Origin: Stramonita haemastoma
Taxonomy: Eukaryota > Mollusca > Gastropoda > Neogastropoda > Muricidae
Assembly: GCA_030674155.1 (NCBI GenBank)
Contig: CM060323.1
Location: forward strand, 47,022,848-47,086,847
Length of the DNA: 64,000 bases
Direction: 5' to 3'
Program-made: the position numbers and the translations under genes
Shown here: one piece after another, positions 52,522 to 64,000 of the stretch
Position numbering within the stretch: position 1 is the first letter of the stretch
Layout of the letters: every line of letters starts with the position of its first letter
Notes under the pieces: model-generated
Databases searched by the model: none
What the model was told of the DNA's origin: nothing
Seen by the model: only the letters and a program-made list of their open reading frames with translations

Positions 52522-52837
52522 GAGAGGGTGTTAAGTTTTGTTTTGTTATTTTTAGGTTAAACTAAAGTTTAGAATTTTAAGTTTAGCTTTTATTTATTTT
52601 GTTTTACTCTATTAAGTTTAGCTTTATTTACTTTGTTGTACTCTAATGTTTTGGTTTTAATCTAACGTTTTAGTTTTATGTCAGTTTTTTGTTTTTAGTC
52701 CCTATTTTATCGAATTTTATCCCGTTTTATTTATATACTTTACTTTGTTTTTATTTAACACCCCTCCTTTCTTTTTATTAATTTGATTAACAGGGAGTAC
52801 TGATGCAGTGGGAAGCTTGGTGTTCAGTGATCATTGC
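52522..52837 (+). other. 316-bp T-rich insertion unique to U9
   Basis: It interrupts the GGTTTTTTGG-AAGGTCAACAGC junction that is continuous in the units where I compared it. It holds two partial repeats of AAGTTTAGCTTTATTTA and ends in TTGATTAACAG followed by GGAGTACTGATGCAGTGGGA. It is either an insertion or the ancestral state lost from the other units. Confidence 0.7.
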
Positions 52838-53283
52838 AAGGTCAACAGCATGCGGGTCATTTTTGAAAAAAAAATTAGCCAAACTTTGGGGGCAAATTTT
52901 CATTTGAGCAGAAGGAAATTCTTCTTCTTTATCATCATTGAACACTCGATCAGCAACAGAAGAAAATGAAAAGGGATGACTCCAGTTGCTTCCCTTTATG
53001 CGTGCATGACCACTAACTTTCCACCCCAACCTTTTTTGTGCTCTGGCACTGTTCTACTGGACCTGTAACCCCCACTCTGATATATATGGGACAACACAAT
53101 ATCCCCCACTGACATAAATGGGACAACAGTATGTCCCCACTCTGAAATGGGACAACAAAATATCCCCACTCTGAAGACAGACCAAGTCATGTCCATGTCC
53201 CAGAGTGGAGGTAAACAAAGCCCTTCAAGGTCTTGATGAAGTAATCCCGTTTCCTCCATTCTCTACTTTCTACTACCTTACAG

Positions 53284-53387
53284 GCGCCTTGACAAAAAAG
53301 AAAACAAACCATACATATGGATGCATATGTTTGGAGGTTCCGTCTCATAGCGTCACAGCAAAAGCAATGGCCACTATAGTGTCTTTG
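53284..53387 (+). pseudogene. module E, U9 (nonsense mutation)
   Basis: TAC is TAG at 53348-53350, which truncates the frame about midway; also Ile to Lys further on. Splice borders are intact. Confidence 0.4.
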
Positions 53388-53478
53388 GTAAGAAGTTCCA
53401 AGACTGCTGGGTCTATATCTGATAAAGACAAACAAGATTGTGCAATATATTATGACATTTGTCTAATTAATAAAAGTA

Positions 53479-53837
<359 letters not shown>

Positions 53838-54080
53838 CTGCGCAGGTGAGAGAGAGAACACTGAACACTGAAATGATTTAATGTACATTGGCCATGGACC
53901 ACAATACATTTCATGGGCTTGGGGTTCATTCATATAATTGGCAAACCAAATGCACAAAAGGTTTGATTCATAACTGATCAAAGAAGCAAAACACACGTTA
54001 TTCTAATCACAAAAATATGATGTCTAGGGAAAATTGTGGAAATCATGCACATCAATTACGTGTCGAATCATAACAGTTTT
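53838..54080. other. unique DNA between array and LINE fragment
   Basis: No repeat or gene recognised; it may include the 3' untranslated part of the LINE on -. Confidence 0.4.
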
Positions 54081-55218
<1,138 letters not shown>

Positions 55219-55873
55219 TCAGGTGGCCCCCATTGCTCTGGTCTCATTGTGGCCTCAGTTTTGGTTTTCCCCATTCACTTCTGTGCCTGTGGTGAGTTTA
55301 TGTCGAAGCTTTTGGGGTTGGAGATTCATGGGGGTCTTTGGTCGGACGTTGTAGTGGCCACCATCTTGAGTGAATGACTTGGTCTGGCTCCGCAGCTGAG
55401 CTAAAACTGTCATCAGTAGATGGCTTAGTAGAGGGCTTAGAGAGTGTGTGTGTGTTCTTAAGTCTCTTTACTCAAAGTGATATTTGACATCAGTGTACCA
55501 TACTTTAAGCCCCTCAGACAGCATACTTTCACTACATATGCTAGTCACAGACATGGACAGGTTGAAAATGCATGGCACAGATCTGAGCAATTATAAAAAT
55601 CAAAACGATCAGAATGGTGTGGCTTTTGGCATCAATCTGCCCATCATTTCATGGCTGAAATTATTGCATACAGTCGCTGGATTCATGCTGACCACATAAA
55701 ACTTTTCAGATAATTTCTTGTAGAATGAAAACTGTTGGATGCATGGATGGAAATACAGACAGAACAGATTTTTCACAGAATAAAAGTGATGTTGGATAGT
55801 TTTTGTTTTTAAACTGTTAACCTTAAGCATTAAACCAATCTTGAATATTGACATGTACAGGATTCTGTCTTAC
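55219..55873. other. non-coding DNA, no gene seen
   Basis: Unique-looking sequence, with a GC-richer patch at about 55,240-55,400 (GTGGCCACCATCTTGAG) that could be repeat-derived. Confidence 0.4.
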
Positions 55874-56092
55874 CTGCTTGTGCATGAAGAACCTGCAGGG
55901 TACACAGGTAAGAGGTCATGGCCAGGTGTGCCAATAGAAGAGCTGAATGACGAACATCAAGGAATGAACTCGCGTAGACATGCCAGACCTGCTGGCAGCC
56001 GCCAAACAAAATTCGGAATGGAGATCCCCCACAAAGGCTGCCAAAGCTGTCTGATTTCCATGTTTTGAGTTGAGCACTGCATGGTCTGCATT
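55874..56092 (-). CDS. candidate internal exon, phase 1-1, unrecognised
   Basis: On - a strong acceptor (GACTTTTTGTTTCAG) precedes, and a consensus donor (CAAGCAG then GTAAGACA) follows, a 219-bp segment that is open throughout in one frame. Two bases complete a codon, followed by CRPCSAQLKTWKSDSFGSLC, then GGSPFRILFGGCQQVWHVYA and a more hydrophobic end (SALLLAHLAMTSYLCTLQV). 219 is a multiple of three, so both introns would be phase 1, common for extracellular modules. It contains no ATG-started long frame. Against it, the + strand also has an open frame (55841-56068) and a donor consensus (ACACAG then GTAAGAGG) here, so strand and reality are uncertain. Confidence 0.3.
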
Positions 56093-56617
56093 CTGAAACA
56101 AAAAGTCACTGAATCAGAGTTCTGCTGGGTTGAACAAAAACTACATGGCTCATTAACTTAGTGATTGACTCACAAACACCAAGATTGAAGGCAATATCCA
56201 TATCATTTCGGTCAGCTGAAAAACTTAACCTCTTAAGGTGGTACGTCTTAGTAGCTAGAATGATCTATAATCTGACAGCAGTTTCAAGTCCATTGCTTTT
56301 TATGAAGCTCTTTCCCCAGAAGTCAGAAATAAAAAATCTGACTTCATTTTGAAAGGAGAGTAGGCAAATCATGGTCGATAGTATAGATGGTACAAACATA
56401 CTCAGCATATACTAGGTATCTGCGTAGGGATGGGTTGGACCGGTTTAACTTGCCTAAGACACACTGCCCAACATTTTCAGTGTAAGTGTTTCAATGACTC
56501 CTTAAAAAATTAAGGGAAAGATGTTAACATCCTTACAAAGGATAAAAATAACAGTACTCTTTTTTAGGCGTGTGCATGTGAGCAAAGAAAAGGGAGATTT
56601 TATTTTATTTATTCTTT
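56093..56617. other. non-coding DNA, no gene seen
   Basis: Mixed-composition unique DNA leading into a SINE B copy. Confidence 0.4.
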
Positions 56618-56935
56618 TTATATCGAGGATAACAGAATAAGCAATCATGTGCTTTTTTTTTTATCGGGTCCTGTGTGTATGCAGTTTTGTAAATATTGTC
56701 ATCTGTTCCCACCGGCACACGATGGCCTACTCTTACGAAAAGCGGAACAGGATTTTGTGCACAAGATGTTCTGCGTGCGTTCGCACACGGGCCTCAGTTT
56801 AAAGTCTCATCGAAGGACTTTTGGGGAGAGTGGAGTCAGCACTGATGTTAACTCCAGGAGAAAAATCTCCTCGACTGGACTCGAACCCGGGATGGGGGTT
56901 GCTGGGGCAAGCTCACTTTACTTAATGTTTACAAG
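56618..56935 (-). mobile_element. SINE family B, near full length
   Basis: Read on -: head with GGTTCGAGTCCAGTCGAG (B-box-like), body AGTTAACATCAGTGCTGAC, CGAACGCACGCAGAACATC and GTAAGAGTAGGCCATCGTG, and end CACATGATTGCTTATTCTG with an A/T-rich tail. The head flank includes TGCCCCAGCAACCCCC. Confidence 0.75.
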
Positions 56936-57249
56936 TCATGCGTTGTCAATGCAGGCCTAACACAAACCCTCGTAGTAATAATCATTCTAAAAAAAAAAAG
57001 AAAAAAAAGGGAAGCAAAAATCTTCGGACCGCGTCTGTCCTAAGCCGTGAACTCAAGTTTACTAAACTTTTAAGTGTCAAAGCGAAACCACCACGTCGTG
57101 CCGGGGAATATGCAAAGTGCCGTCATTTCTGACTTGCCTCATATACTGGGTGTGTTTCTTTATGAGGTCTGCAGGAAATCTGTGTGGTTAGCTCCTTAAT
57201 ATAATGAACAGACTTGGCTGCTGGCTTCATTGTTTTCTCGTTCTCAGGC

Positions 57250-57560
57250 ACCACTACAGACTGCCATTTTGTAAACACTGCAATCACACGCATGCGCAGA
57301 AAAGAAAACTAGGCTATGGCCATTCACAGCACAGCTGTGCGAAATTTGAATGATGGTAGCTCTCGGCCGAGCGCAGTAGACAGAAAAATCGTTTAATGTG
57401 GCAAAAATAATCGTTTTCGACTCGCAATAGTTGTTCCGTGGTTTAACCTCATTTTGCTTGCGATTTGCAAAATAAGCCGGCGCGGCGCGAGTTGCAAACA
57501 CGCTTTCCATTCACGATATTACTGTCTTCGGACACCCTTTCGATTGCGTTTGTCCTAATT
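57250..57560. promoter_or_regulatory. CpG-containing promoter-like patch
   Basis: CpG is more frequent here than in the surroundings (GCCGGCGCGGCGCGAG near 57,477-57,492), and ACGCATGCGCAG at about 57,289-57,300 matches the NRF-1-type GCATGCGC core. An ATG in good context on - (CAAAATGGCAG at about 57,264-57,274) opens only 7 codons before a stop. No transcript direction can be set. Confidence 0.25.
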
Positions 57561-57965
57561 TTAATTTTAAATATTTTCTTCTACCTTTTAACAAATCTTC
57601 TCATAGGTCCCATACGTTTCGAGATGGATAGGATGCATACAAAACTTTGCCTGGCACGGCAAATGCACACAGCCTTTGATCAATGTTTTGGTGAACACGG
57701 CTCATTAACCCCCACCCAGGGTTGATTTAGTAGTAGTAGGCACCCATCAGTCTCGGAAGACTATGGAGTTGCGCTCTAGTCTTTTTGAGCGCAAAGCCTG
57801 GGTAAGTAAGTATGGAGGGCAAGCTGTTACCCATGCAGCAGACTCCCCCCCCCCCCCCCCCCCCCCTCTCCACGCCACTGGAATGATCCATTGGAAAGGC
57901 AATGACCGATAGGAATGGGGACTGCCCCGTTCGTCACAGGCCAAGATAGCAGCAGAGCACCTGTG

Positions 57966-57966
<1 letters not shown>
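57561..57966. other. non-coding DNA with poly-C run
   Basis: It contains GGCACCCATCAGTCTCGG at 57,740, probably a repeat-derived segment though only one copy is present, and 23 consecutive C at 57845-57867. Confidence 0.4.
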
Positions 57967-58015
<49 letters not shown>

Positions 58016-58090
58016 CGCGCACGTGCATGTGTGCGTGCGTGCGTGCATGTATGTGCGTGTGTGTGTGTCTGTGTGCGCGTGTGTGAAAAA
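57967..58090 (+). repeat. (TG)n / (CG)n microsatellite
   Basis: TG repeats passing into about 16 bp of alternating CG (58,007-58,020), then GCGTG repeats: a strongly Z-DNA-prone tract. Confidence 0.9.
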
Positions 58091-58139
58091 GAGAGAGGGG
58101 GGGAGGGGGGGCAAAGTCAAGGGCAAGGCAAAGGCAACA

Positions 58140-58230
58140 TTCTTTTATTCCAGGATAATGAATAAGCACTCGTGTGCTTTTTTACATCCAGTCTCAACCC
58201 TTATCAGGGATAAAATCAGGGTTAAAAAAA
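58140..58230 (-). mobile_element. SINE family B, 3' end fragment
   Basis: GGATAATGAATAAGCACTCG and TTACATCCAGTC (+ strand view) match the 3' end of family B. A GACA/GAGA tract follows. Confidence 0.65.
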
Positions 58231-58599
58231 AAAGAGACAGACAGACAGACAGACAGAGACAGAGAGAAAGACAAAGAGAGAGAGATTTCGAAAGGCAGTC
58301 ATACTGATATGCAACAATATTTGACTACTAGAGAACACATTATTGAAAATTTTGTTCTGAGGAGGAACCTCGATAAAAAACAGAGGACAAAAAACTAAGT
58401 CCTACTTGGACAAAACTGGAGAACAACTGTGACGAACTGGGCCTGTGACGAAGTGACATACCTACTTCCATACGAATGGTTCCAGTACCGTCGCAGGAGC
58501 CACCAGAATGTTGCCATATACAGCCCCGAGCCGCCCTGGGACTCCAACTCCCCGATTTTTCCTCAGGGATGGTGTCTAAACACGACACCTGTGTGCATG

Positions 58600-58875
58600 C
58601 TGTTTTTTAATTATTATTATAAAAAAAAAATTGTCATCCGCTCCAACCGGCACACGATGGACTGCTCTTCCGAAAGGCGGAACGGGGTTTTAACGTGTGC
58701 GCAAGATGTTCTGCGTGCGTTCGCACACGGGCCTCGGTTTTAGTCTCATCCGAATGACTGACATTCAGTTCGATTTTTTCGTCAAACTAGGAAGAAAGGG
58801 CGAGGCTGGGTACGAAACCAGAAATTCACGGTTTACATATTGGCAGGCGAGCCTCTTAATCATCCTGCCACCTTC
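58600..58875 (-). mobile_element. SINE family B, copy with different head
   Basis: The body is as at 56618. On - the head reads GGTGGCAGGATGATTAAGAG and GGTTTCGTACCCAGCC (B-box-like). The central AGTTAACATCAG block is replaced, so this is a variant subfamily. Confidence 0.65.
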
Positions 58876-58880
58876 CTTCC

Positions 58881-58936
<56 letters not shown>
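58881..58936 (+). repeat. (ATT)n microsatellite
   Basis: About 56 bp of perfect trinucleotide repeat next to a SINE head. Confidence 0.95.
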
Positions 58937-58937
<1 letters not shown>

Positions 58938-59089
58938 TCATCAATCATCATCATCCTCGAACATTTTTTCTCCATCTGTACAACTCGCGTTACTAACAGC
59001 ATCTGCCAGCTGGTGCTATTCATCATTGGGCCCATAAGCACTTAGGCTAAGCCTCATACTGAGGCACCGAAAAGAGAGCGGCAAAGGGG

Positions 59090-59409
59090 AAAGAGGGAGG
59101 AAGTAGTGGTTAGAGCATTGTGCTTGCCATTTGATGGCCCTGGATCAAACCCATCTTCGAGCCACCACCAAGATGCCATTCAAAGGAATTTTACCCCCCC
59201 CCCCCCCCCCCAGTACTAACTCAGCTCCACCAGAAGTACTTCAACTGAGACTATAAACCGAGGTTCCAAGCGTGGACACACACAACGCTTTGAGCACACG
59301 TTAAATTCCTGCTCTGCCTTTCGAAAGAGTAGGTACTGTGCTGGGAGGAATGGTCGGCAAAAAAGTTTTTAAAAAATGCATACACACCTGTGTCGTGTTT
59401 AGACACCCC
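59090..59409 (+). mobile_element. SINE family B, sense copy
   Basis: Head GTAGTGGTTAGAGCATTGTG (A box) and GGATCAAACCC (degenerate B box), then body (GAGCACACGTTAAATTCCTG, CTTTCGAAAGAGTAGG). The end reads CACACCTGTGTCGTGTTTAG, also seen inverted at about 58,572-58,595. A poly-C run interrupts it at about 59,194-59,210. Confidence 0.65.
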
Positions 59410-59420
59410 AAAGCTACCTT

Positions 59421-59724
59421 ATGAGGTAAAGGTAAAGGTGTCCCATAACCTAGGCGGTTGTTGGGGATCGAGGCCTCAGAGGCCTCAGCTTCTCTAGGGG
59501 CCAGCATGGTGAGGGCGGAGCCCATCTCCTCTCCCTCGCTGCTTTACCTTCCCCGACTCTAAAGAGGGCAGGTACCCATTTACAGCTGGGTGAACTGAGG
59601 GACTGTACTGAACCCAAAGCGCGCAAACGGTCACCCATCCAACTGGTAACCACGCTCCGCTCCACGCTGCTTAACTTGACTGGGGGAAAGCGAGCTGATG
59701 CTCTGACCACTGAACTATCTCCCT
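59421..59724 (-). mobile_element. SINE family A, copy 3, with perfect target-site duplication
   Basis: On - it shows AGATAGTTCAGTGGTCAGAG, AAGTTAAGCAGCGTGGAGC, TTGGATGGGTGACCGTTTG, the GTACCTGCCCTCTTTAGAG body and a CACCTTTACCTTTACC tail. AAAGCTACCTT flanks it on both sides (59410-59420 and 59725-59735), an 11-bp target-site duplication. It sits inside or at the end of a family B copy. Confidence 0.9.
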
Positions 59725-59999
59725 AAAGCTACCTTTCACTACTGTGACAATGTGTTTTTTCACACTTAAACTACCTTACACTAGTGTGAAAAAAACTAAT
59801 GGTCACATACGCAAAAACCTCACCATTGGTGGAAAACCTGGGAGCTCTAGCCAAGAAATGATTTTTTTTTCGTAGTCAGAATGCAATATTCTGTTAATCT
59901 GCCCGAGTTTCATCACTTTTTCACACTTGTTATAAAACCATGAAAAATAAAACAAACGCCACAAACAAAAACAACAGTTACCTGTATGTTCGGGTGAAG

Positions 60000-60074
60000 A
60001 TGGCGGAGGAGCGACAATGCACTGTGTCTTGTGCTGTCATCGCCTTCAGTTTGTCCAATGTTCAAATATCTTAG
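60000..60074 (+). other. short ATG frame in strong start context / YY1-like motif
   Basis: GTGAAGATGGCGGAGGAGCG has the ideal start context (A at -3, G at +4) and opens MAEERQCTVSCAVIAFSLSN before a TAG four codons later. AAGATGGCGG is also the core of YY1-type promoter elements. No clear donor ends the frame, so this may be a first exon, a promoter motif or chance. Confidence 0.2.
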
Positions 60075-60206
60075 CTCAGTGGGCTTTTACCCTACCGGCA
60101 AGTCAGTTCAACAATCTACTCTATGGGTGAACACGTTATTTTGCGCGTGCTTCACGGATCAGTAGCAGCACTGATGGCGCGAAATGTTGCTACATGAGTT
60201 CAAGTC

Positions 60207-60240
60207 TCTCTCTCTCTCTCTCTCTCCTCTCTCCTCTCTC

Positions 60241-60333
<93 letters not shown>
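60207..60333 (+). repeat. (CT)n / (CA)n microsatellite
   Basis: CT repeats followed directly by CA repeats, ending at a family B SINE. Confidence 0.95.
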
Positions 60334-60336
<3 letters not shown>

Positions 60337-60545
60337 CCTTCGGATGAAACTTTAAACTAAGGCCCCGTGGGCGAACACACGCAGAACATCTTGCCCACAC
60401 GTTAAATCCTGTCCGCTTTTCGTAAGAGTAGGCCATTGTGTGCCAGTGGGAAGAGATGACAAGATTTACAAAACTGCATACATACGGGGACTAGATGTAA
60501 AAAAGCCCATGAATGCCTGGATATAAAAGAATAAATAAATAAGAT
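60334..60545 (+). mobile_element. SINE family B, 3' two-thirds (sense)
   Basis: TCCTTCGGATGAAACTTTAA, ACACGCAGAACATCTTG, GTAAGAGTAGGCCATTGTG and GGACTAGATGTAAAAAAGC, with an (ATAAA)n tail. Confidence 0.75.
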
Positions 60546-61957
60546 CAATCACAAAACCTTGAAACAACCATAATTTTTTTTTCCAAGTTTTACTTCGCAA
60601 GCTGTAAGATTAAGTGTTGAGAAAATTGTGTTCAAAATATAATCTTAGATTGTATTAATTGTTTCTTTCTCCTTTTCTTTTCTGTTCTGGTTCTCTCTTT
60701 CTTCCTTTCTCTCTTTCTTCCTTTCTCTCTTTCTTCCTTTCTTTCTTTCTTCCTTCCTGACTTTCTTTCTTTCTTCTTTGTGCTGAGAATAAGATTTTTG
60801 ATTGTGTTAGTTGATTTTCTTTCCTTCCTTTCATTTTTTATTATTATTTTTTTTAACTTTCATTCTTTCTTTCTCCTTCTCTTTCTTTATTCTTTGCGTA
60901 AATCGTTATTCTTACAAATTCAATATTCTCTTCTTTCTTTTGTTTTCTTCCTTTAGATTTTCTTTCCGCATTCTTTGTTTATTTGTTTATTTATTTATTT
61001 ATTTATTTCACTTTTTGTTTGTTTGCTTGCTTGCTTCATTTCTTTTGTCCTTTTTAGTTTGTTTTTTTAATACAAAAAAGTTATCTTAATACTTCTGGAT
61101 ATTGTGAGCTTTTGTTTTGCTATTGTTTGCGTACGGATTAGTTTTTATTTGTCTAATTGATATGTCTGAAATGGGCACAAATAAGAGCGCGTGTGCAACA
61201 ATAGCAAACAGTTTTTGCTGTACTTGTTGGTTGTTTTTTGTGGGGTGGTGGTTGCTTGCTTGCTTGCTTTTTTGTTTTTTTGTTTGTTTTTTAGCGGCTG
61301 CAAATAGGGAATATTAAAGATACAGATATAATGTTTGGTTTTCAGCTTCTTGCAACTAAATTAGGAATGGGGAGGGGGGAGGGGGGGGGGGTCAGGTTAA
61401 GCAAAGGAGCAGGTTGAGTGATTCCCCTCTCCCTCCACCCCCATGACATTTTAAATAATATTTCGCCTCCATTCCCTATCTAAAATAAATTATTTTTTGT
61501 CTAAATACCCGTCTTACTTGTATTTACCTACTCATTTATTATTTTATTTATCAGTTTATCCAGCTAGCCATCTTTTTACTTATTAATCTATTTATCTATG
61601 CATCTATATTATCTATATTTTATCTATCTCTCCCTCGGAGGTTCCGGCTGCCTGTAGCTGTCAGTATAAGTAGTATCCCACACCTTCTGGAAATTCTGAG
61701 CTAGGAGTTCCCTCTTTTCTATCCCTCTTCTTGTTTCTGCCTTGTTCCTTTACTTCCGGTCACCTCCTTCTAGTCTATTTTGTGCCATCCTGGTCCATTC
61801 TCCTGTTGTTGTTTTTTTCAAGAAAGACTTACATGATAACAATTCTCTCCTACGCCGAAGTCGGATGCGCTGGGTCTGACTTGTCAGGCGCTTAACGGCA
61901 GTGCAACGTACTCACGGTCCAAGGACAGACAACAATAGTTGCTGTCTGAGCTTTGAA
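60546..61957. other. pyrimidine-rich non-coding DNA
   Basis: TTTC/TTCC-rich at 60,660-61,080 with TTTA and TTTG runs, a poly-G stretch at about 61,370-61,391, then unique DNA. No gene seen. Confidence 0.5.
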
Positions 61958-62166
<209 letters not shown>

Positions 62167-62269
62167 TAAGTTATTTGGGTACTGCAAGATCAAAGTTTAA
62201 TTCGTAAATTGAAGGGGTTTTAGCCATCAAACAGAAGTTTTCTTGTTTAGTTAGAGGAGGTTATTTTTT

Positions 62270-62359
62270 TTATCTGGAATTTACCCCTGATAAAGGCAGA
62301 GACTGGATGTAAAAAATAAATCACCCGAGTGCTTATCCATTAACCTCGAAATGAAAGAA
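62270..62359 (+). mobile_element. SINE family B, 3' end with TTGCC satellite
   Basis: GACTGGATGTAAAAAATAAA, GAGTGCTTATCCATTAACC and TCGAAATGAAAGAA match the 3' end of family B. Its tail runs straight into (TTGCC)n. Confidence 0.65.
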
Positions 62360-62444
62360 TTTGCCTTGTTTTGCCTTGCCTTGCCTTGCCTTGCCTTGCC
62401 TTGCCTTGCCTTGCCTTGCTTTGCCTCGCCTTGCCTTGCATCAT
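62360..62444 (+). repeat. (TTGCC)n pentanucleotide repeat
   Basis: About 16 units with a few TTGCT and TCGCC variants. Confidence 0.95.
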
Positions 62445-62709
62445 CTGTTTGTGAGTCATGAACTTGAGACAGACAGATAAAGATTTTTCTGTTCCATTGC
62501 AACAACATCCAACAGACTTCAGACAGCAGTAACACGAACATATTGATAGCAGACTTCGTATGTCTGTTATTATTGAAACACCCTCCCTCCCTCTCCTTCC
62601 CTTACGACCCCTTCCTTACCTTCCTCCCTCCTCTGTCTGTCTCTTTCTGTTTCGTTCTCTATCTCTCACTCCCTTTTCTCATGAGTGCATTACTTTTATG
62701 CGTGTATGC

Positions 62710-62754
<45 letters not shown>

Positions 62755-62801
62755 GTGTGTGTGTGTGTATGTGTGTGTGTGCGCACGCGCGCGTGCGCGG
62801 G

Positions 62802-62876
<75 letters not shown>

Positions 62877-62886
62877 CACGCGTGTG
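62710..62886 (+). repeat. (TG)n microsatellite with CG-rich centre
   Basis: Two TG tracts separated by GCGCACGCGCGCGTGCG and ended by another CG-rich stretch; Z-DNA-prone. Confidence 0.95.
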
Positions 62887-62935
62887 TATTCTCAACAAAA
62901 GTATTACATATTTTCTCAAAGAGTACCATAAAACT

Positions 62936-63038
62936 CTGTCTCTGTCTCTGTCTCTGTCTCTGTGTGTGTGCCTGTGTGTCTGTGTGTCTGTCTGTTTGTC
63001 TGCTTGTCTGTCTGTCTGTCTGTTTATCTATCTATCTA

Positions 63039-63075
<37 letters not shown>

Positions 63076-63083
63076 GTGTGTGT

Positions 63084-63171
<88 letters not shown>
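62936..63171 (+). repeat. (CTGTCT)n / (CTGT)n / (CT)n compound microsatellite
   Basis: Reverse-complement counterpart of the TG/GA/GACA composition seen in the array, ending in about 90 bp of CT. Confidence 0.95.
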
Positions 63172-63420
63172 CGGCTCCACACCCCTGTCTTTTTCTCTGA
63201 AATTTTGAACTGACACGGCGGTGACAGAACAAAATAGAATAAGATAATGTCGTGGGGAGCAAGCGAAACTTGAAGAGACGTTTTGCCTGTCAGTCAGCGA
63301 GAGAAAGGAAGGGGAGAGAAATCCTATCCCTTTCCTTGCCGCTTCTTAAAACAGCATGGGGTGTGGACACGGGCCCCGAGAATCGATTGGGATTTTGCCA
63401 GGGAAACTTTAAAAAATGAA

Positions 63421-63425
<5 letters not shown>
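63172..63425. other. non-coding unique DNA
   Basis: No gene or repeat recognised. Confidence 0.4.

Positions 63426-63499
<74 letters not shown>
63426..63499 (+). repeat. (GA)n microsatellite
   Basis: About 74 bp of perfect GA adjoining a SINE tail. Confidence 0.95.
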
Positions 63500-63600
63500 A
63501 AATCAAATCAAATATATATATTTTTTTTTAATTTCGAGAATAATGAATAAGCACCCATGTGCTTGTTTACATCCAATCCTCGGCCTCACCCATAGGGATA
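63500..63600 (-). mobile_element. SINE family B, 3' end fragment
   Basis: Plus-strand view: AATAATGAATAAGCACCCATG and TTTACATCCAATCC; the A/T tail faces the (GA)n. Confidence 0.65.
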
Positions 63601-63627
63601 CATCGTGATATGATAATGAAATAAACC

Positions 63628-63632
<5 letters not shown>

Positions 63633-63691
<59 letters not shown>
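63633..63691 (+). repeat. (GA)n microsatellite
   Basis: About 58 bp of GA, again next to a family B tail. Confidence 0.95.
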
Positions 63692-63696
<5 letters not shown>

Positions 63697-63805
63697 TGAT
63701 TGATTTGATTTGATTTATTTTTTATATCAAGGATAATGAAATAAGCACTCTTGTGCTTTTTACATCCAGTCCCCGTGTATATGCATTTTGTACATGTCAT
63801 ATGAG
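63692..63805 (-). mobile_element. SINE family B, 3' end fragment
   Basis: Tail (TTTGATTGA), then ATCAAGGATAATGAAATAAG, CACTCTTGTGC and ACATCCAGTCCCCGTG in the plus-strand view. Confidence 0.65.
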
Positions 63806-64000
63806 AGAGAGAGCACATGTACATGCTGATGATTTTTTTAAAGTGAGTCTTCAGGACAGCTGTCTTCACCTCTCTTGCTTTTTGCATTTTAGAAAATGTA
63901 TTTTATCACTGTGTTGACTTTATTGGTGTTGTTCTGTTTAGGTTTTCTTTATCGTTTCATCTATTTTGATTTCGAGTTCGTGTACGCGCGCGTGTGTGAG

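Noticed and set aside
56161..56352. 63-codon plus-strand frame
   Set aside because: No splice context, no recognisable motif and A/T-biased codons.

Overview
The window is eukaryotic and almost entirely non-coding. It has spliceosomal-type exon borders, AATAAA poly(A) signals, several families of tRNA-derived SINEs, a LINE fragment, a TIR DNA transposon remnant, minisatellites and a very high load of long (TG)n, (GA)n and (GACA)n microsatellites. The SINE types and overall texture suggest an invertebrate metazoan, most likely a marine gastropod mollusc. This is an inference from style and not from a diagnostic gene. No prokaryotic gene, operon, rRNA gene or CRISPR array is present.

Left part (1-19,400). 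The first 5.2 kb is A/T-rich and looks like intron, ending in one good terminal coding exon (5232-5375, + strand) with a poly(A) signal about 220 bp later. Beyond it lies intergenic DNA with two SINEs whose head combines a tRNA-like A box with a 5S-rRNA-like segment, an LTR-like fragment, a 1.6 kb TIR element (12,202-13,781), fragments of a second SINE family, and three minisatellites with periods of 61, about 53-65, and 25 bp.

Middle (about 19,700-53,840). This is the striking part: nine head-to-tail copies of a 2.7-4.4 kb unit. Each type-1 unit runs 36-bp minisatellite, antisense SINE, a set of exon-like modules (V, D and E reading on +; X and Y on -), then AATAAA directly followed by a composite TG/GA/GACA microsatellite. 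Two units (U2, U3) start with another SINE instead of the minisatellite. Splice-site dinucleotides of the modules survive in nearly all copies. However, the differences I could count by eye between copies are mostly amino-acid changing, with some frameshifts and stops, so the copies look like a decaying or non-coding segmental array rather than nine working genes.

Right part (53,840-64,000). A truncated tenth unit start, a LINE reverse-transcriptase C-terminal fragment on -, a possible phase 1-1 exon on -, a CpG-containing promoter-like patch near 57.3-57.5 kb, many SINE copies (one with a perfect 11-bp target-site duplication) and dense simple repeats. No complete gene can be assembled from this window alone.
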